From Neoarius graeffei (lineage: Eukaryota > Chordata > Actinopteri > Siluriformes > Ariidae): a DNA stretch of 64,000 nucleotides. The position numbers and the translations under genes were made by a program. Position 1 is the first letter of the stretch, and each line of letters begins with the position of its first letter. The notes under the pieces were generated by a model, which was not told the origin of the DNA, did not search any database, and was given only the letters and a program-made list of their open reading frames with translations. The stretch is taken from NCBI RefSeq assembly GCF_027579695.1, contig NC_083569.1, positions 71,683,149 through 71,747,148 on the forward strand, given 5' to 3'. This document shows positions 21,109-32,223 of this stretch, one piece after another.

Positions 21109-22058
21109 AGGTGCACAGTTCCCAGAAGTACTGCAATACCGGGTCGATGCGTGGAGTGGACGGAGCAAGCCCCTATTCCATCTCCCTGTCCCAAAAATCA
21201 ATTTAATATATGGTCCCCAGGTAAGGGACATATCAGATATTAAACTGATAAGAACTGATACTACCAGGACCACCATAAAACCATTAGCCTCTCTTTACAA
21301 AATGGCTTTAAAGATTTTGGATAAAAAGCCAAGATATTACCATCATTGTGCTATTATATCAAAATACAACATGCTGTCCTTTGAGAGTTTTATTTGTTTT
21401 GCTCATATGTGTTTATTGTATAAACTTTTCCATGATCTTGCACCATCACCTCTTAGGCAGTGTATATCACTGTGCAGAGACAATTTAAGAGTTTCAAGGT
21501 CCTCTGTGAGAGGTGATTGCTATGTGGGTTATAGGAAAACTTCCTTTGGTCAATCAGCTTTTTCTGTTAGTGCAGCTGAAAAATGCAATGCAATTCCAGT
21601 TCACATTAGAAACAGTGCAAGCTTTAGCCAGTTTAAATTATCATTAAAGGTATGGCTTAAGGCTAATCAAATATGTGATCATTAATCAGTGTGCTGTTTT
21701 ATAGTAAGTATTGTGAAATGGTATGTGTATTGTTTTATATGACGATGTCTATTGTTGTATGTGTGTTGTTTTTATGTGATGATGTGATAGTATATGTTTT
21801 TTATATGCTTTAGTATGATGCATGTTTTAGAATGCTGTTGCTATTTTAGTGTGTACTTCATATTGGCAACAGTAAGTCATGTGTGTATGTTTGTGTTTTT
21901 ATAGCTCCCTGCCCAGGGACCACAGACGCAAATTAGCTTTCTAGCTAACTCTGGTACTAGCGATGTCTTGTACATGGTCCCTGTCAAATAAGCTAATAAA
22001 CTAAACTAAACTAACTAAACTACTACACTTGATCTTAGCCAAAAGCCCGAGAAGCGAT
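21109..22058 (-). pseudogene. RNU2: U2 snRNA copy 2, split by a LINE
   Basis: The two halves (21109-21264 and 22021-22058) together follow U2 closely. The 5' end ATCGCTTCTCGG, the branch-pairing GTAGTA and the Sm site ATTTTTGG are present. The gene is broken at GTAGTA by LINE-C, which duplicated TACTAC (21259-21264 and 22021-22026). One base differs near the 5' end (CGGGCTTTTGG where vertebrate U2 has CGGCCTTTTGG). Confidence 0.9.
21265..22020 (+). mobile_element. LINE-C: 5'-truncated non-LTR retrotransposon inside U2
   Basis: From the 5' junction the frame reads RTTIKPLASLYKMALKILDK, then RYYHHC and FGQSAFSVSAAEKCNAIPVH, and stops at 21685. This is the extreme C-terminus of a jockey/Rex-like reverse transcriptase ORF. 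A 3' UTR of about 335 bases ends in CTAAACTAAACTAACTAAAC. The 6-bp target duplication TACTAC flanks it. The coding remnant has no stop before its natural end, so the insertion may be young. Confidence 0.75.
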
Positions 22059-22489
22059 ACTTTAGCTGATGAACAACGAGGGATATCCTTCACTACACAA
22101 CACACGAGGACTGAAGATACTGCTTTATTCACTAAACCGTTAATAAAATATAAAAATCACATAATTACCATGTCAACAGCCCAAAGGAGATGCAATAAAC
22201 ATAAATTTACAGCTTTAAAATGTGCACACAAAGGAGGAAATGAGAATGAGTTCACAAACTGGCCAATCGGAAGGATACAATCTCATCTATACTAAAAAAA
22301 CATTGTACTCTTTTCTAAATAAACATACAATGTACTTAAACATGTTTTAAAATGGATAAAGCTATATTAAATGTGTACTGTTAATACAAGATCAAAATGT
22401 CTCAGATTAAAATTACAAATAAATTGCCTCCTGGTGGCCAAATGTGGTACTGCAGGTTGGAGTGAAGCGGCCATTTTATGTGTGGAGGA
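22059..22489. other. U2 upstream spacer, unit 2
   Basis: No gene is seen. It matches 2835-3097 plus 10389-10497 of unit 1 and includes the LINE-B empty site at 22310-22322. Beyond 22430 it continues as TGGTGGCCAAATGTGG..., which recurs at 26829 in unit 3. Confidence 0.7.
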
Positions 22490-22884
22490 AAAAGAAAGCA
22501 CAGCTTTATTCATCACACACTTGTGAAATTTCCTCTCTGCATTTAACCCATCTGAAGCAGTGAACACACAACACATGCACACAATGAGCACACACACACA
22601 CACACACACACAGAGCAGTGGGCAGCCATGCTAACAGCGCCCGGGGAGCAGTTGGGAGTTAGGTGCCTCGCTCAAGGGCACCTCAGCCCAAGGCCGTCCC
22701 ATATTAACCTAACCTGCATGTCTTTGGACTCTGGGGGAAACCGGAGCACCCGGAGGAAACCCACACAGACACGGGGAGAACATGCAAACTCCACACAGAA
22801 AGGCCCTCGCCAGCCACGGGGCTCGAACCCAGAACCTTCTTGCTGTGAGGCGACAGTGCGAACCACTACACCACTATGCAGCCC
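22490..22884 (-). mobile_element. tRNA-headed SINE, type B (different 3' tail)
   Basis: The head and body match the type A SINEs. After the CATGCAGG block the 3' part is different (minus strand: GGGACGGCCTTGGGCTGAGG...GGGTTAAATGCAGAGAGG). The same tail occurs in the split SINE at 28183-29229. A CA run lies at about 22589-22612. Confidence 0.85.
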
Positions 22885-23779
22885 TGGATGTGCATGCCCC
22901 CCCCCAAAAAAAAACGCCACATTCCTTAGGCCTGTGTGGTTTTCTCTCTGTGTGTCACTCCAAGTTTTACATTTATACATCATGTATTTAAAAAAATCAG
23001 AATTATTAATTATCCATTAAACTTTAATCATCAGAAGTGAACACACCTGTAACGCATTTTAGTGCATTTAACTCTAATCTGAGCCTGATCCTCACATAGA
23101 GAGCCTCTACAGGGACATGTTTATTTTAAATAGATAGATAAATAAATAAAAATGACCCACTGTATTTCGTGCGCACAAAAAAATAATGCTTGATGCAGCA
23201 AAACAGTGAAGGCCAAACTGCTGCTCCTTATTAACCGCACATTCACACCAAACACCATCAAAATACTCTCACCAACCTGACAACGACGCTGGTAAAGTTC
23301 GTGGATGCTTTGTGATACAGATAAAATAGGGTAAAGCCATTCAGAATCCATCTTGCAAACTATGTAAAAGAACCGCAAAGCAGACACATGTCAACTGGTA
23401 TCTTATTCCTTAATACTATAGTTTAAGTTTGGTTGTCAATACCTTTAGGGTAGACTTTTTAACTTTTTATTGCCTTATTGCAAACAAATAAATACAAGTG
23501 ACTGCTTTCATTTTAACATATCCAACAGTATCCTTCACGTCCTGTCTAAGTAAATAGTCGCATGCTATGGAGCTAATTAGCATAAAATTCTTATTTTCAC
23601 AAAATAAATATATTATGCACTTCAACTCACCTGAAACACCTACACTTTCCAACACCTCAGTCCATGCTTCCTAAGGTTTTTTCCCCTTCCGTCATAAATA
23701 AAGGGGAAACTTGTCACCGCAATTTCCAATTTCTCCTTCATGGTAATCTACAGAAAAAAATAACAAAACGCGTCTGGAA
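22885..23779. other. No gene recognised
   Basis: I see no coding signal, RNA gene or repeat that I can name. The stretch is AT-rich with a short GATA/AATA run at 23127-23150. Confidence 0.5.
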
Positions 23780-24180
23780 AAATCCCAAAGGAGTCAGATT
23801 CGTGACGTCATCTGCGGAAGCGCCAACAGGCTGCGCAAGCTTTGCGCAAAATTCAAAACGCAAATTTCTTCAACGTTATCGCGTAATTAAAATGGTGAAC
23901 AGATGTATCGTAGGAGGGTGTAGCAACACCAATCGTGATGGGATTAGTACTCATCGTTTTCCAAAAGACCGGACAATGAGAGAGAAATGGGAGCGCTTGG
24001 TCTAGGCAGACCAACCATTTTAATAATTACGCGATAACGTTGAAGAAATTTGCAGAAAACCACCAGGTCGTTTTCTCATAAACAAACCAGCACTGACGTA
24101 GGATTCAGAGGGACGCGTCCCACACGCGACGTCATGAAAATCAGTGTTTCCCGGGAAATCCAAATGCCAAGTTTTTTCAG
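23780..24180 (+). mobile_element. Remnant of a THAP-encoding DNA transposon (P-element-like)
   Basis: An inverted repeat of about 40 bp (TTCTTCAACGTTATCGCG at 23867 and its complement ending near 24050) brackets a truncated THAP exon at 23892-24005. That exon reads MVNRCIVGGCSNTNRDGIST, then HRFPKD...REKWERLV and a stop. The Cys-x4-Cys...His and FPKD features are those of the THAP zinc-binding domain, found in P-element transposases and THAP proteins. The rest of the domain is missing. The element boundaries are uncertain. Confidence 0.55.
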
Positions 24181-24488
24181 AGGCGGACCAATTCACCTCA
24201 AATGGCTTGATTTCAACTGAATTTTTCTGGTATTGCGCAAGGTAAAAAAAAAAAAATTGCACAAAATGTGACAGATATTTGACCAAAGTTTAATATAAAA
24301 TAGGAGAATTACATTGATCTCGCTCCTGAATTTACCCAAGATGTGCACTTTGCCCCTGTGCATTGTTAACATCATAAAAAGCGAGGCAAAGTCTTCCTTA
24401 GATTATCTTTAATTATAGACTACTCTTTCACAAAAAAAACCCCCAAAACTCAAAAACAACACATTTATCTGCTTTTATACAGTGAAAT
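24181..24488. repeat. U1 spacer repeat X, copy e, with 3' box
   Basis: This is a near-copy of 13331-13645. Its right end carries the U1 3' box TATAAAAGCAGA (minus strand, 24468-24479). Confidence 0.7.
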
Positions 24489-24651
24489 CAGGGGAGAGCG
24501 CGAACGCAGTCCCCCACTACCACAAATTATGCAGTCGAGATTCCCACATTTGGGGAATTCGCAGGGGTCAGACAGCCGGAGTGCAATGGCTGAGCCTCGC
24601 CCTGGGTGAACCACCTTCTTGATCATGGTATCTCCCCTGCCAGGTAAGTAT
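24489..24651 (-). ncRNA. RNU1: U1 snRNA gene, copy e (full length)
   Basis: This copy is identical over all 163 nt to copy d by my comparison, with the intact 5' ATACTTACCTG, protein-binding loops, Sm site and 3' stem. The candidate PSE is at 24693-24714 (one substitution from copy d) and the 3' box at 24468-24479. The flanks have diverged slightly while the RNA has not, which is consistent with purifying selection, gene conversion or a recent duplication. Confidence 0.93.
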
Positions 24652-25511
24652 GAGTTCACAACCCACTGCGGAGCGCCGCCACCACCACACACACTCTTCA
24701 CCAGCATGGTGAGGATAACATTTCCCATGATGCACTGCTCCTGACCATATAAGGAGAGCCACGCTTTTCCGGAAGTAGTTCTTCACTCCAACTTGATCAC
24801 TCAGTTCACAATTGGTAAAACAAATCTTTCCACATTCTACTTCGAGAGACAATATAACATTTGGCATGATCTTGCAAAACAAAAATGATGAACTCTAATG
24901 TAATTCCATGTTTGGCCAATTTTTTTTTTAAATGCACAAGAACAGTATCCTGAAATCATCCCCCAAATTTTCTTTGTTGAACGAATTTAAATGATACTTA
25001 AGAGTCTTAAAATTTGTAAAAAGGTGCAAAAGCAGAAAGATTGATATTTTAAAACATTTTCCCACTGAATTAGATAACTGAGATAAAACCATTTCCCCCT
25101 TGGACACGTTTTTCTTAATTGTTCATTTTCTTGTGTGTTTTCTTTTGTCCCCCCCCTTCTGTCCATGGATATCTTTAACTACAGCATTTCATACATAATT
25201 TATTTTCAGTTTTGTAGCGTATTATAAAAGTTGTTTATCCTCGATTTTTATTAGATTGTTCCCTTTGATAACTTCTCTGTTCTTTCCTATATTTAGGAGG
25301 ATAACATATTATACTATATTGGTTTTGTACTTTCAATAAGGACTCAAGATTCAAAGATTTTTTATTTTCAATTCACTATATATCCAGGACATATAGGAGA
25401 ATCGAAATGCCATTTTTCTCTCACCTTACTTGTAAGAACAGAAAAAATATTTATATTAAGAATATATATATATATACACACACAAGTTATACTAGATTAT
25501 GATGTTACCAT
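24652..25511. other. U1 upstream block and LINE-A tail, unit 3
   Basis: 24652-25340 matches 18003-18697. 25340-25455 is the 3' end of a LINE-A copy on the minus strand whose body is missing. A TA/CA run follows at 25458-25485. No gene is seen. Confidence 0.65.
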
Positions 25512-25893
25512 AGGGGCGGCACGGTGGTGTAGTGGTTAGCGCTGTCGCCTCACAGCAAGAAGGTCCTGGGTTCGAGCCCCGGGGCCGGCGAGGGCCTTTC
25601 TGTGCGGAGTTTGCATGTTCTCCCCGTGTCCGCGTGGGTTTCCTCTGGGTGCTCCGGTTTCCCCCACAGTCCAAAGACATGCAGGTTAGGTTAACTGGTG
25701 ACTCTAAATTGACCGTAGGTGTGAATGTGAGTGTGAATGGTTGTCTGTGTCTATGTGTTGCCCTGTGATGACCTGGCGACTTGTCCAGGGTGTACCCCGC
25801 CTTTCGCCCGTAGTCAGCTGGGATAGGCTCCAGCTTGCCTGCGACCCTGTAGAAGGATAAAGCGGCTAGAGATAATGAAATGAGATGAGATGA
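25512..25893 (+). mobile_element. Type A SINE, GATGA tail
   Basis: This is a full-length type A SINE. The target duplication GATGTTACCAT is at 25501-25511 and 25894-25904. Confidence 0.92.
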
Positions 25894-26046
25894 GATGTTA
25901 CCATATTGGTTTTGTACTTTCAATAAAAGGTGTTTTAAAAAAACAGTTGATCCAGAAGAAGGGAAGCATTTCTCCACAGACAGCCTGATCCTTCACTCGG
26001 TTCTCACCAACATTTTTTTTATGGCTTGGAAACCACTACAGCTTGC

Positions 26047-26222
26047 GCCAATTACAGTGACCCCATTGTACAATCCGTATGTCTTTGGACGGGTGGGCGA
26101 ACCCTCGCAGACACGGGGAGAACATGCAAACTCCACGACAGAAAGACCCCTGTCGGCCGCAAAGTTCGAACCCATAACCTTCCTGCTGTGAGGCGACAAG
26201 GATGATAACTACACTGCCACAC
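26047..26222 (-). mobile_element. Old SINE head fragment in the U2 downstream spacer
   Basis: The SINE body and head are diverged (CACGGGGAGAACATGCAAAC, CTGCTGTGAGGCGACA). The flanks 25905-26015 and 26223-26430 match the U2 downstream spacer of units 1 and 2, so the SINE entered unit 3 separately. Confidence 0.75.
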
Positions 26223-26430
26223 AGTGACATGAAACAAAATCTACCCCTTGCTTATGTAAAACATGGTGGGATACATACAGAAAATACATTATCAAGGAAA
26301 ACTAATGACAGCACAACATTAAAAGTTCTTTAAAACAAAAATATACCCATGCTCAAAATTAACTTACACATATATTGTAGTGACAGATTATCTAAACACT
26401 AGTCTTTTTCGTTTTTCCACTGTATAAAGG

Positions 26431-26618
26431 AGGTGCACTATTCCCAAAAATACTACAATATTGAGTCAATGCGTGGAGTGGCCAGAGCAAGCCCCTATTC
26501 CACCTCCCTATTCCAAAAATCAATTTAATATATGATCCCTAGATAGGAGACGTATAAGATATTAAACAGATAAAAACAGATACTACACTTGATCTTAGCC
26601 AAAAGGCCAAAAAGCAAT
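26431..26618 (-). pseudogene. RNU2: U2 snRNA copy 3 (decayed)
   Basis: Its 188-nt length equals human U2. GTAGTA and the Sm site survive, but many scattered differences from the other copies (several of them C-to-T or G-to-A type, e.g. CTTTTTGGCC near the 5' end and TCAATATTG in place of CCGGTATTG) affect stems. It is probably an old pseudogene. The right spacer 26619-26890 matches that of units 1 and 2. Confidence 0.85.
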
Positions 26619-26971
26619 ACTTTAACGAACGACCAGGAGGGACATCCTTCACTACACAACACACGAGGACGGAAGATACTGCTTTAGTCACTAAACAGTT
26701 AATTAAATATAGAAACTGCATCATTAATAAAATGCATTTAAACATGTTTTAAAATGGATAAAGCTGTATTAAACAATACACATTTAATACAAGGTCAGAA
26801 CGTCTCGGATTAAAATAAGTTGCCTCTCGGTGGCCAAATGTGGAACTGCAGGTTGGAGTGAAGTGGCCATTTTACATGTGAGGAGAATGTGGGCACGCAC
26901 ACCTAATGCCGCATTCTTTACTTAGGCCTGTGGGGTTCTCTCTCCCTGTGTGTCCTTGTCCAAGTTTTACA

Positions 26972-27050
26972 TTTATCCATCCATCCATTATCCTGTCCTA
27001 CAGGGTCGCAGGCAAGCTGGAGCCTATCCCAGCTGACTATGGGCGAGACA
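26972..27050 (-). mobile_element. SINE 3' tail fragment
   Basis: A CCAT-repeat tail is followed by the type A 3' end (CAGGGTCGCAGGCAAGCTGG) and breaks off after about 80 bases. 26891-26971 and 27051-27133 hold nothing I recognise. Confidence 0.75.
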
Positions 27051-27145
27051 GAGGCTCCAACTTGGGAAATTGCAAAGATTCTCCCTCTCTGCGAGTAGTT
27101 TGGAGGGAGACAAGTTTGAGCGCCGTAGGCGCGAAGGCGATATAT

Positions 27146-27520
27146 CTCATCTCATTTCATTATCTCTAGCCGCTTTATCCTTCTACAGGGTCGCAGGCAA
27201 GCTGGAGCCTATCCCAGCTGACTACGGGCGAAAGGCGGGGTACACCCTGGACAAGTCGCCAGGTCATCACAGGGCAACACATAGACACAGACAACCATTC
27301 ACACTCACATTCACACCTACGGTCAATTTAGAGTCACCAGTTAACCTAACCTGCATGGCTTTGGACTGTGGGGGAAACCGGAGCACCCGGAGGAAACCCA
27401 CGCGGACACGGGGAGAACATGCAAACTCCACACAGAAAGGCCCTCACCGGCCCTGGGGCTCGAACCCAGGACCTTCTTGCTGTGAGGCGACAGCGCTAAC
27501 CACTACACCACCGTGCCGCC
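27146..27520 (-). mobile_element. Type A SINE
   Basis: This is full length, with target duplication AAGGCGATATAT at 27134-27145 and 27521-27532. A (TA)n(CA)n run follows at 27533-27569. Confidence 0.92.
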
Positions 27521-27527
27521 AAGGCGA

Positions 27528-27568
<41 letters not shown>

Positions 27569-27570
<2 letters not shown>

Positions 27571-27681
27571 GTGGGGCAAAAAAGTATTTAGTCAGTCACC
27601 AATTGTGCAAGTTCTCCCACTTAAAAAGATGAGAGAGGCCTGTAATTTTCATCATAGGTATACCTCAACTATGAGAGACAG
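27569..27681. mobile_element. One end of a Tc1-like transposon
   Basis: CAGTGGGGCAAAAAAGTATT begins a familiar fish Tc1 terminal repeat of about 110 bases. The rest of the element is absent; a SINE follows directly. Confidence 0.6.
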
Positions 27682-27683
27682 AA

Positions 27684-28058
27684 TCTCATCTCATATTATC
27701 TGTAGCCGCTTTAGCCTGTTCTACAGGGTCACAGGCAAGCTGGAGCCTATCCCACTGACTATGGGTGAGAGGCGGGGTACACCCTGGACAAGTCGCCAGG
27801 TGATCACAGGGCTGACACATAGACACAGACAACCATTCACACTCACATTCACACCTATGGTCAATTTAGAGTCATCAGTTAACCTAACCTGCATGTCTTT
27901 GGACTGTGGGGGAAACCGGAGCACCCGGAGGAAACCCGTGCAGACATGGGGAGAACATGCAAACTCCACACAGAAAGGACCTCACCAGCCACAGGGCTCG
28001 AACCCAGAACCATCTTGCTGTGAGGTGACAGCGCTAACCACTACACCACCGTGCCACC
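27684..28058 (-). mobile_element. Type A SINE
   Basis: This is full length with the GAACAGG variant of the 3' end. Frames open across it are translations of the repeat, not genes. Confidence 0.9.
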
Positions 28059-28182
28059 AGAAGAGCAATATAGCCCTTTTTAAATACTTGAATTCTGTAC
28101 CTTGAATGATAATATTAATGCACATTAAAAATTCACACTGATTTGTTAAATGGAGAACCAAGGGAACTGTGACTGATCAACT

Positions 28183-29229
28183 GGGGCGGTATGATGGTGT
28201 AGTGGTTAGCACGGTCGCCTCACAGCAAGAGGGTTCCAGGTTCGAACTCAGCGGCTGGCGAAGGCCTTTCTGTGTGGAGTTTGCATGTTCTCCCCGTGTC
28301 CACGTGGGTTACCTCTGGGTGCTCCAGTTTCCCCCACAATCCAAAGACATGCAGTTATGGCCCTTTTCCACTACCCTTTTTCAGCTCGCTTCAGCTCACT
28401 TCAGCCCGACACGGCTCGCGTTTCGACTATCTCAGAGCAGCACGACTCAGCTCGCTTCAGCCCTGCTTAGCACCCAAAACTCGCACCGTTTTGGAGTGGG
28501 GCTGAAGCGAGCCAAACCGAGCCGAGTGGGGTTAGGGGCATGAGGAGACACTCCCCTGTGCACTGATTGGTGAGGAGGAGTGTCCTCACACGCCCACACA
28601 TGCCCCGCGAGCACGCTGGGATCTGTAAACCCGGAAGAAGAATAATTACGAATTACGAGAATTTCTGAAGCCTTATGTGCCTCGCCTCATCTATACGCTC
28701 TTGCCAGTATCTGTTGGCGTTGTCGGTGACAACAAGCCACAGAACCAAGACCAGCAACACTAACGAATTCATGTCCTCCATGTTTATTGTTTACTATCCG
28801 GGTCATGAGACTACCACTTAAAAGATCACTGATGTCACTGTTTGCGCCGCCTAATGACATCATGTGACGTCCACCCACTTTCGCTAACTCCACCCAATGT
28901 GTCCACCCACTTCCAGCCAGCACGGTTCAGCGTGGTTGTAGTCGAAATGCAACTCCAACAGCCCCACTCAGCTCGACTCAGCACGGCACAGCTCAGCCCA
29001 ACTCAGCCGCGTTGGTAGTGGAAAAGCAGCATTAGGTTGACGTGGGGCGGCCTTGAGCTGAGGTGCCCTTGAGCAAGGTACCGAACCCATAACTGCTCCC
29101 TGGGCACTCTGGTGTGGCTGCCCACTGCTCTGAGTGTGTGTGTTCACTGCTTCAGATGGGTTAAATGCAGAGGATGAATTTCACTGTGCTTGAAGTGTGC
29201 ATGTGACAAATAAAGGTTTCTTCTTCTTC
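28183..29229 (+). mobile_element. Type B SINE split by a MITE
   Basis: The head and body are at 28183-28357. After the insert the type B tail continues at 29035-29229 (GGGTTAAATGCAGAGGATGA, ending in a TTC run). The interruption is the MITE at 28358-29031. Confidence 0.85.
28358..29031. mobile_element. Harbinger-like MITE, TTA target duplication
   Basis: The ends TGGCCCTTTTCCACTAC and the complement of TGCTGCTTTTCCACTAC match at 14 of 17 positions. The flanking TTA (28355-28357, 29032-29034) is the 3-bp TWA target typical of PIF/Harbinger. The interior has long subterminal inverted AGCTCGCTTCAGCTC-type repeats and no coding capacity. Confidence 0.7.
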
Positions 29230-29815
29230 AGCAGCCATTTTAATACCCAAATACAATGAGTATTTTAGGTCAGTTTATAGTGTTTATACATCCATCTTCA
29301 AAATTTTGTTTTGAAATGGATCAGTGTTAGAGTTGTTGGTCTATTTATTTATGTGTGTTTTTTTAACTTGCAGTTTGCACAGTAAAATTTGTTTACATTC
29401 TGCAATTGTTTCATGCATACAATATATGAAGGAATCAGGTGTCATTTTGTGGGGCTGAGCAAACCTTGTAGTAATCAAAGCCTTCATTATATACACATGA
29501 TGAAATAAAAAAAAAAGAAGAAGAATCAAAAAATGTGTACACACACACACCAGAATCTTAAACACAGTGATACAAGTTTTGGGTCATACTACCTAGCACT
29601 ATTAAGAAGCAAGGAACAGGACAAATTCCATGTTGGCATTAAAAATATGACTCTTAATTGATTCCAAGAGCAGATGGACTCCCCTTAGGAATAACAATCT
29701 TGTTACTCCTGATACTTCCCTTATGTGTTTTAAAATGTTCTGTCTGGCAGTCAGGGACGCAAGTCCTGTATTTTACAATCATCTCCTGCAGAAATTTATG
29801 CTCTTATAATGCAAG
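29230..29815. other. No gene recognised
   Basis: This stretch is AT-rich. I see no ORF with family features and no repeat that I can name. Confidence 0.5.
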
Positions 29816-29819
29816 TTAA

Positions 29820-32219
29820 AGGCGATTCTATTAGGGCAGATATGTCTACAACAATTTACACTAGCTTTTAATTTATGGCCTTTCAATTTCATAAAATCAG
29901 TGAAATTTAGTTCCCTCTGAAATTTGGTCATTGTGATATTTGTTTATTTCTGTAATATCTCAAAAATCAGGCCATTTTGTAGCTAAGTTATTTAGTTTGA
30001 GGGGATACCCTAGCAAATAATTTGCATGAAATTACTCGCTTCATGCAGTCAAGTAAACAGAGGAAGTCTGTGTGCACATGTGCAAGTTTACCTGTTGCTG
30101 CTTCTTCCTCCTCCTCCTCCTCTTCGTCTTTTGGGTTTTACGGCAGCTAGCATCCAGTGTTGCATTACTGCCATCTACAGGTTTACCTTGACCGTGCACT
30201 GACAGTTACATCATTCTATCACTAAACGAACAGCTGATCACTGAGGTGCTCACTGACCGCTGATATTTATTAGTTTCATCCTGCGTTTCCTTTCCTTGTA
30301 GTCGGTCTTTTACGTTTCATTTGCATCCTCCATTTTCCTCTTCTGTTACAAATTTGTATCCCACAATGCCTTGCATGAACGGGGAAAGCCCACCACGTGA
30401 TGCATGACATACAACCCCGATTCCAAAAAAGTTGGGACAAAGTACAAATTGTAAATAAAAACAGAATGCAATGATGTGGAAGTTTCAAAATTCCATATTT
30501 TATTCAGAATAGAACATAGATGACATATCAAATGTTTAAACTGAGAAAATGTATCATTTAAAGAGAAAAATTAGGTGATTTTAAATTTCATGACAACACA
30601 TCTCAAAAAAGTTGGGACAAGGCCATGTTTCCCACTGTGAGACATCCCCTTTTCTCTTTACAACAGTCTGTAAACGTCTGGGGACTGAGGAGACAAGTTG
30701 CTCAAGTTTAGGGATAGGAATGTTAACCCATTCTTGTCTAATGTAGGATTCTAGTTGCTCAACTGTCTTAGGTCTTTTTTGTCATATCTTCCGTTTTATG
30801 ATGCGCCAAATGTTTTCTATGGGTGAAAGATCTGGACTGCAGGCTGGCCAGTTCAGTACCCGGACCCTTCTTCTACGCAGCCATGATGCTGTAATTGATG
30901 CAGTATGTGGTTTGGCATTGTCATGTTGGAAAATGCAAGGTCTCCCCTGAAAGAGACGTAGTCTGGATGGGAGCATATGTTGCTCTAGAACCTGGATATA
31001 CCTTTCAGCATTGATGGTGTCTTTCCAGATGTGTAAGCTGCCCATGCCACACGCACTAATGCAACCCCATACCATCAGAGATGCAGGCTTCTGAACTGAG
31101 CGCTGATAACAACTTGGGTCGTCCTTCTCCTCTTTAGTCCGAATGACACGGCGTCCCTGATTTCCATAAAGAACTTCAAATTTTGATTCGTCTGACCACA
31201 GAACAGTTTTCCACTTTGCCACAGTCCATTTTAAATGAGCCTTGGCCCAGAGAAGACGTCTGCGCTTCTGGATCATGTTTAGATACTGCTTCTTCTTTAA
31301 ACTATAGAGTTTTAGCTGGCAACGGCGGATGGCACGGTGAATTGTGTTCACAGATATTCCTGAGCCCATTTTGTGATTTCCAATACAGAAGCATGCCTGT
31401 ATGTGATGCAGTGCCGTCTAAGGGCCCGAAGATCACGGGCACCCAGTATGGTTTTCCGGCCTTGACCCTTACGCACAGAGATTCTTCCAGATTCTCTGAA
31501 TCTTTTGATGATATTATGCACTGTAGATGATGATATGTTCAAACTCTTTGCAATTTTACACTGTCGAACTCCTTTCTGATATCGCTCCACTATTTGTCGG
31601 CGCAGAATTAGGGGGATTGGTGATCCTCTTCCCATCTTTACTTCTGAGAGCTGCTGCCACTCCAAGATGCTCTTTTTATACCCAGTCATGTTAATGACCT
31701 ATTGCCAATTGACCTAATGAGTTGCAATTTGGTCCTCCAGCTGTTCCTTTTTGGTACCTTTAACTTTTCCAGCCTCTTATTGCCCCTGTCCCAACTTTTT
31801 TGAGATGTGTTGCTGTCATGAAATTTCAAATGAGCCAATATTTGGCATGAAATTTCAAAATGTCTCACTTTCAACATTTGATATGTTGTCTATGTTCTAT
31901 TGTGAATACAATATCAGTTTTTGAGATTTGTAAATTATTGCATTCTATTTTTATTTACAATTTGTACTTTGTCCCAACATTTTTGGAATTGGGGTTGTAG
32001 TATCTTGAATTAGGTCATGGTGAAGCAAGAAAAAATAGTGGAGAATTTAGGGCCACGTGGCCCTAATTCATTAATTGTTCTATTTAAAAAAAAACTAATA
32101 AAATTGGAAGTCTGTGATTCAAATTCAGTAGCTTTCGGTCCACTAAACAAAAATAACTGGGTGTCGGGGAAAATTCTTTTTATGGCCTAAACTTGAAAAA
32201 TCTGAAAGGCAGTCTACCT
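29820..32219. mobile_element. TTAA-target element, copy A (Kolobok/piggyBac type), split by a Tc1
   Basis: It is flanked by TTAA (29816-29819, 32220-32223), with termini AGGCGATTCT and the complement of AGGTAGACTGCC. It is interrupted at 30412-31997 by a Tc1-like element. Without that insert it is about 815 bp and matches the inverted copy at 38375-39184 along its length (e.g. CTGATGGC-free core CAATGCCTTGCATGAACGGG versus its complement at 38625-38645). No transposase is visible. Confidence 0.6.
30412..31997 (-). mobile_element. Tc1-like transposon with decayed DD34E transposase
   Basis: The termini CAACCCCGATTCC and the complement of CAACCCCAATTCC are flanked by TA (30410-30411, 31998-31999). 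The minus strand encodes MGRGSPIPLILRRQIVERYQ and a helix-turn-helix (31348-31689). After a frame break at about 31350-31370 it continues to [18 protein letters not shown] and LSPIENIW (30782-31369). All three acidic residues remain. A TGA where the family has an Arg codon ends KRKI at 30782, and the missing tail (QKRPKTVEQL) continues in the same frame beyond it. Confidence 0.88.
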
Positions 32220-32223
32220 TTAA

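Noticed and set aside
27070-27591. Long open frames inside SINEs (also 37746-38198, 22628-23020, 48672-49109, 55148-55450, 60073-60414)
   Set aside because: The predicted peptides are the same repeat translated again and again in several frames. They follow the SINE borders, not exon borders.
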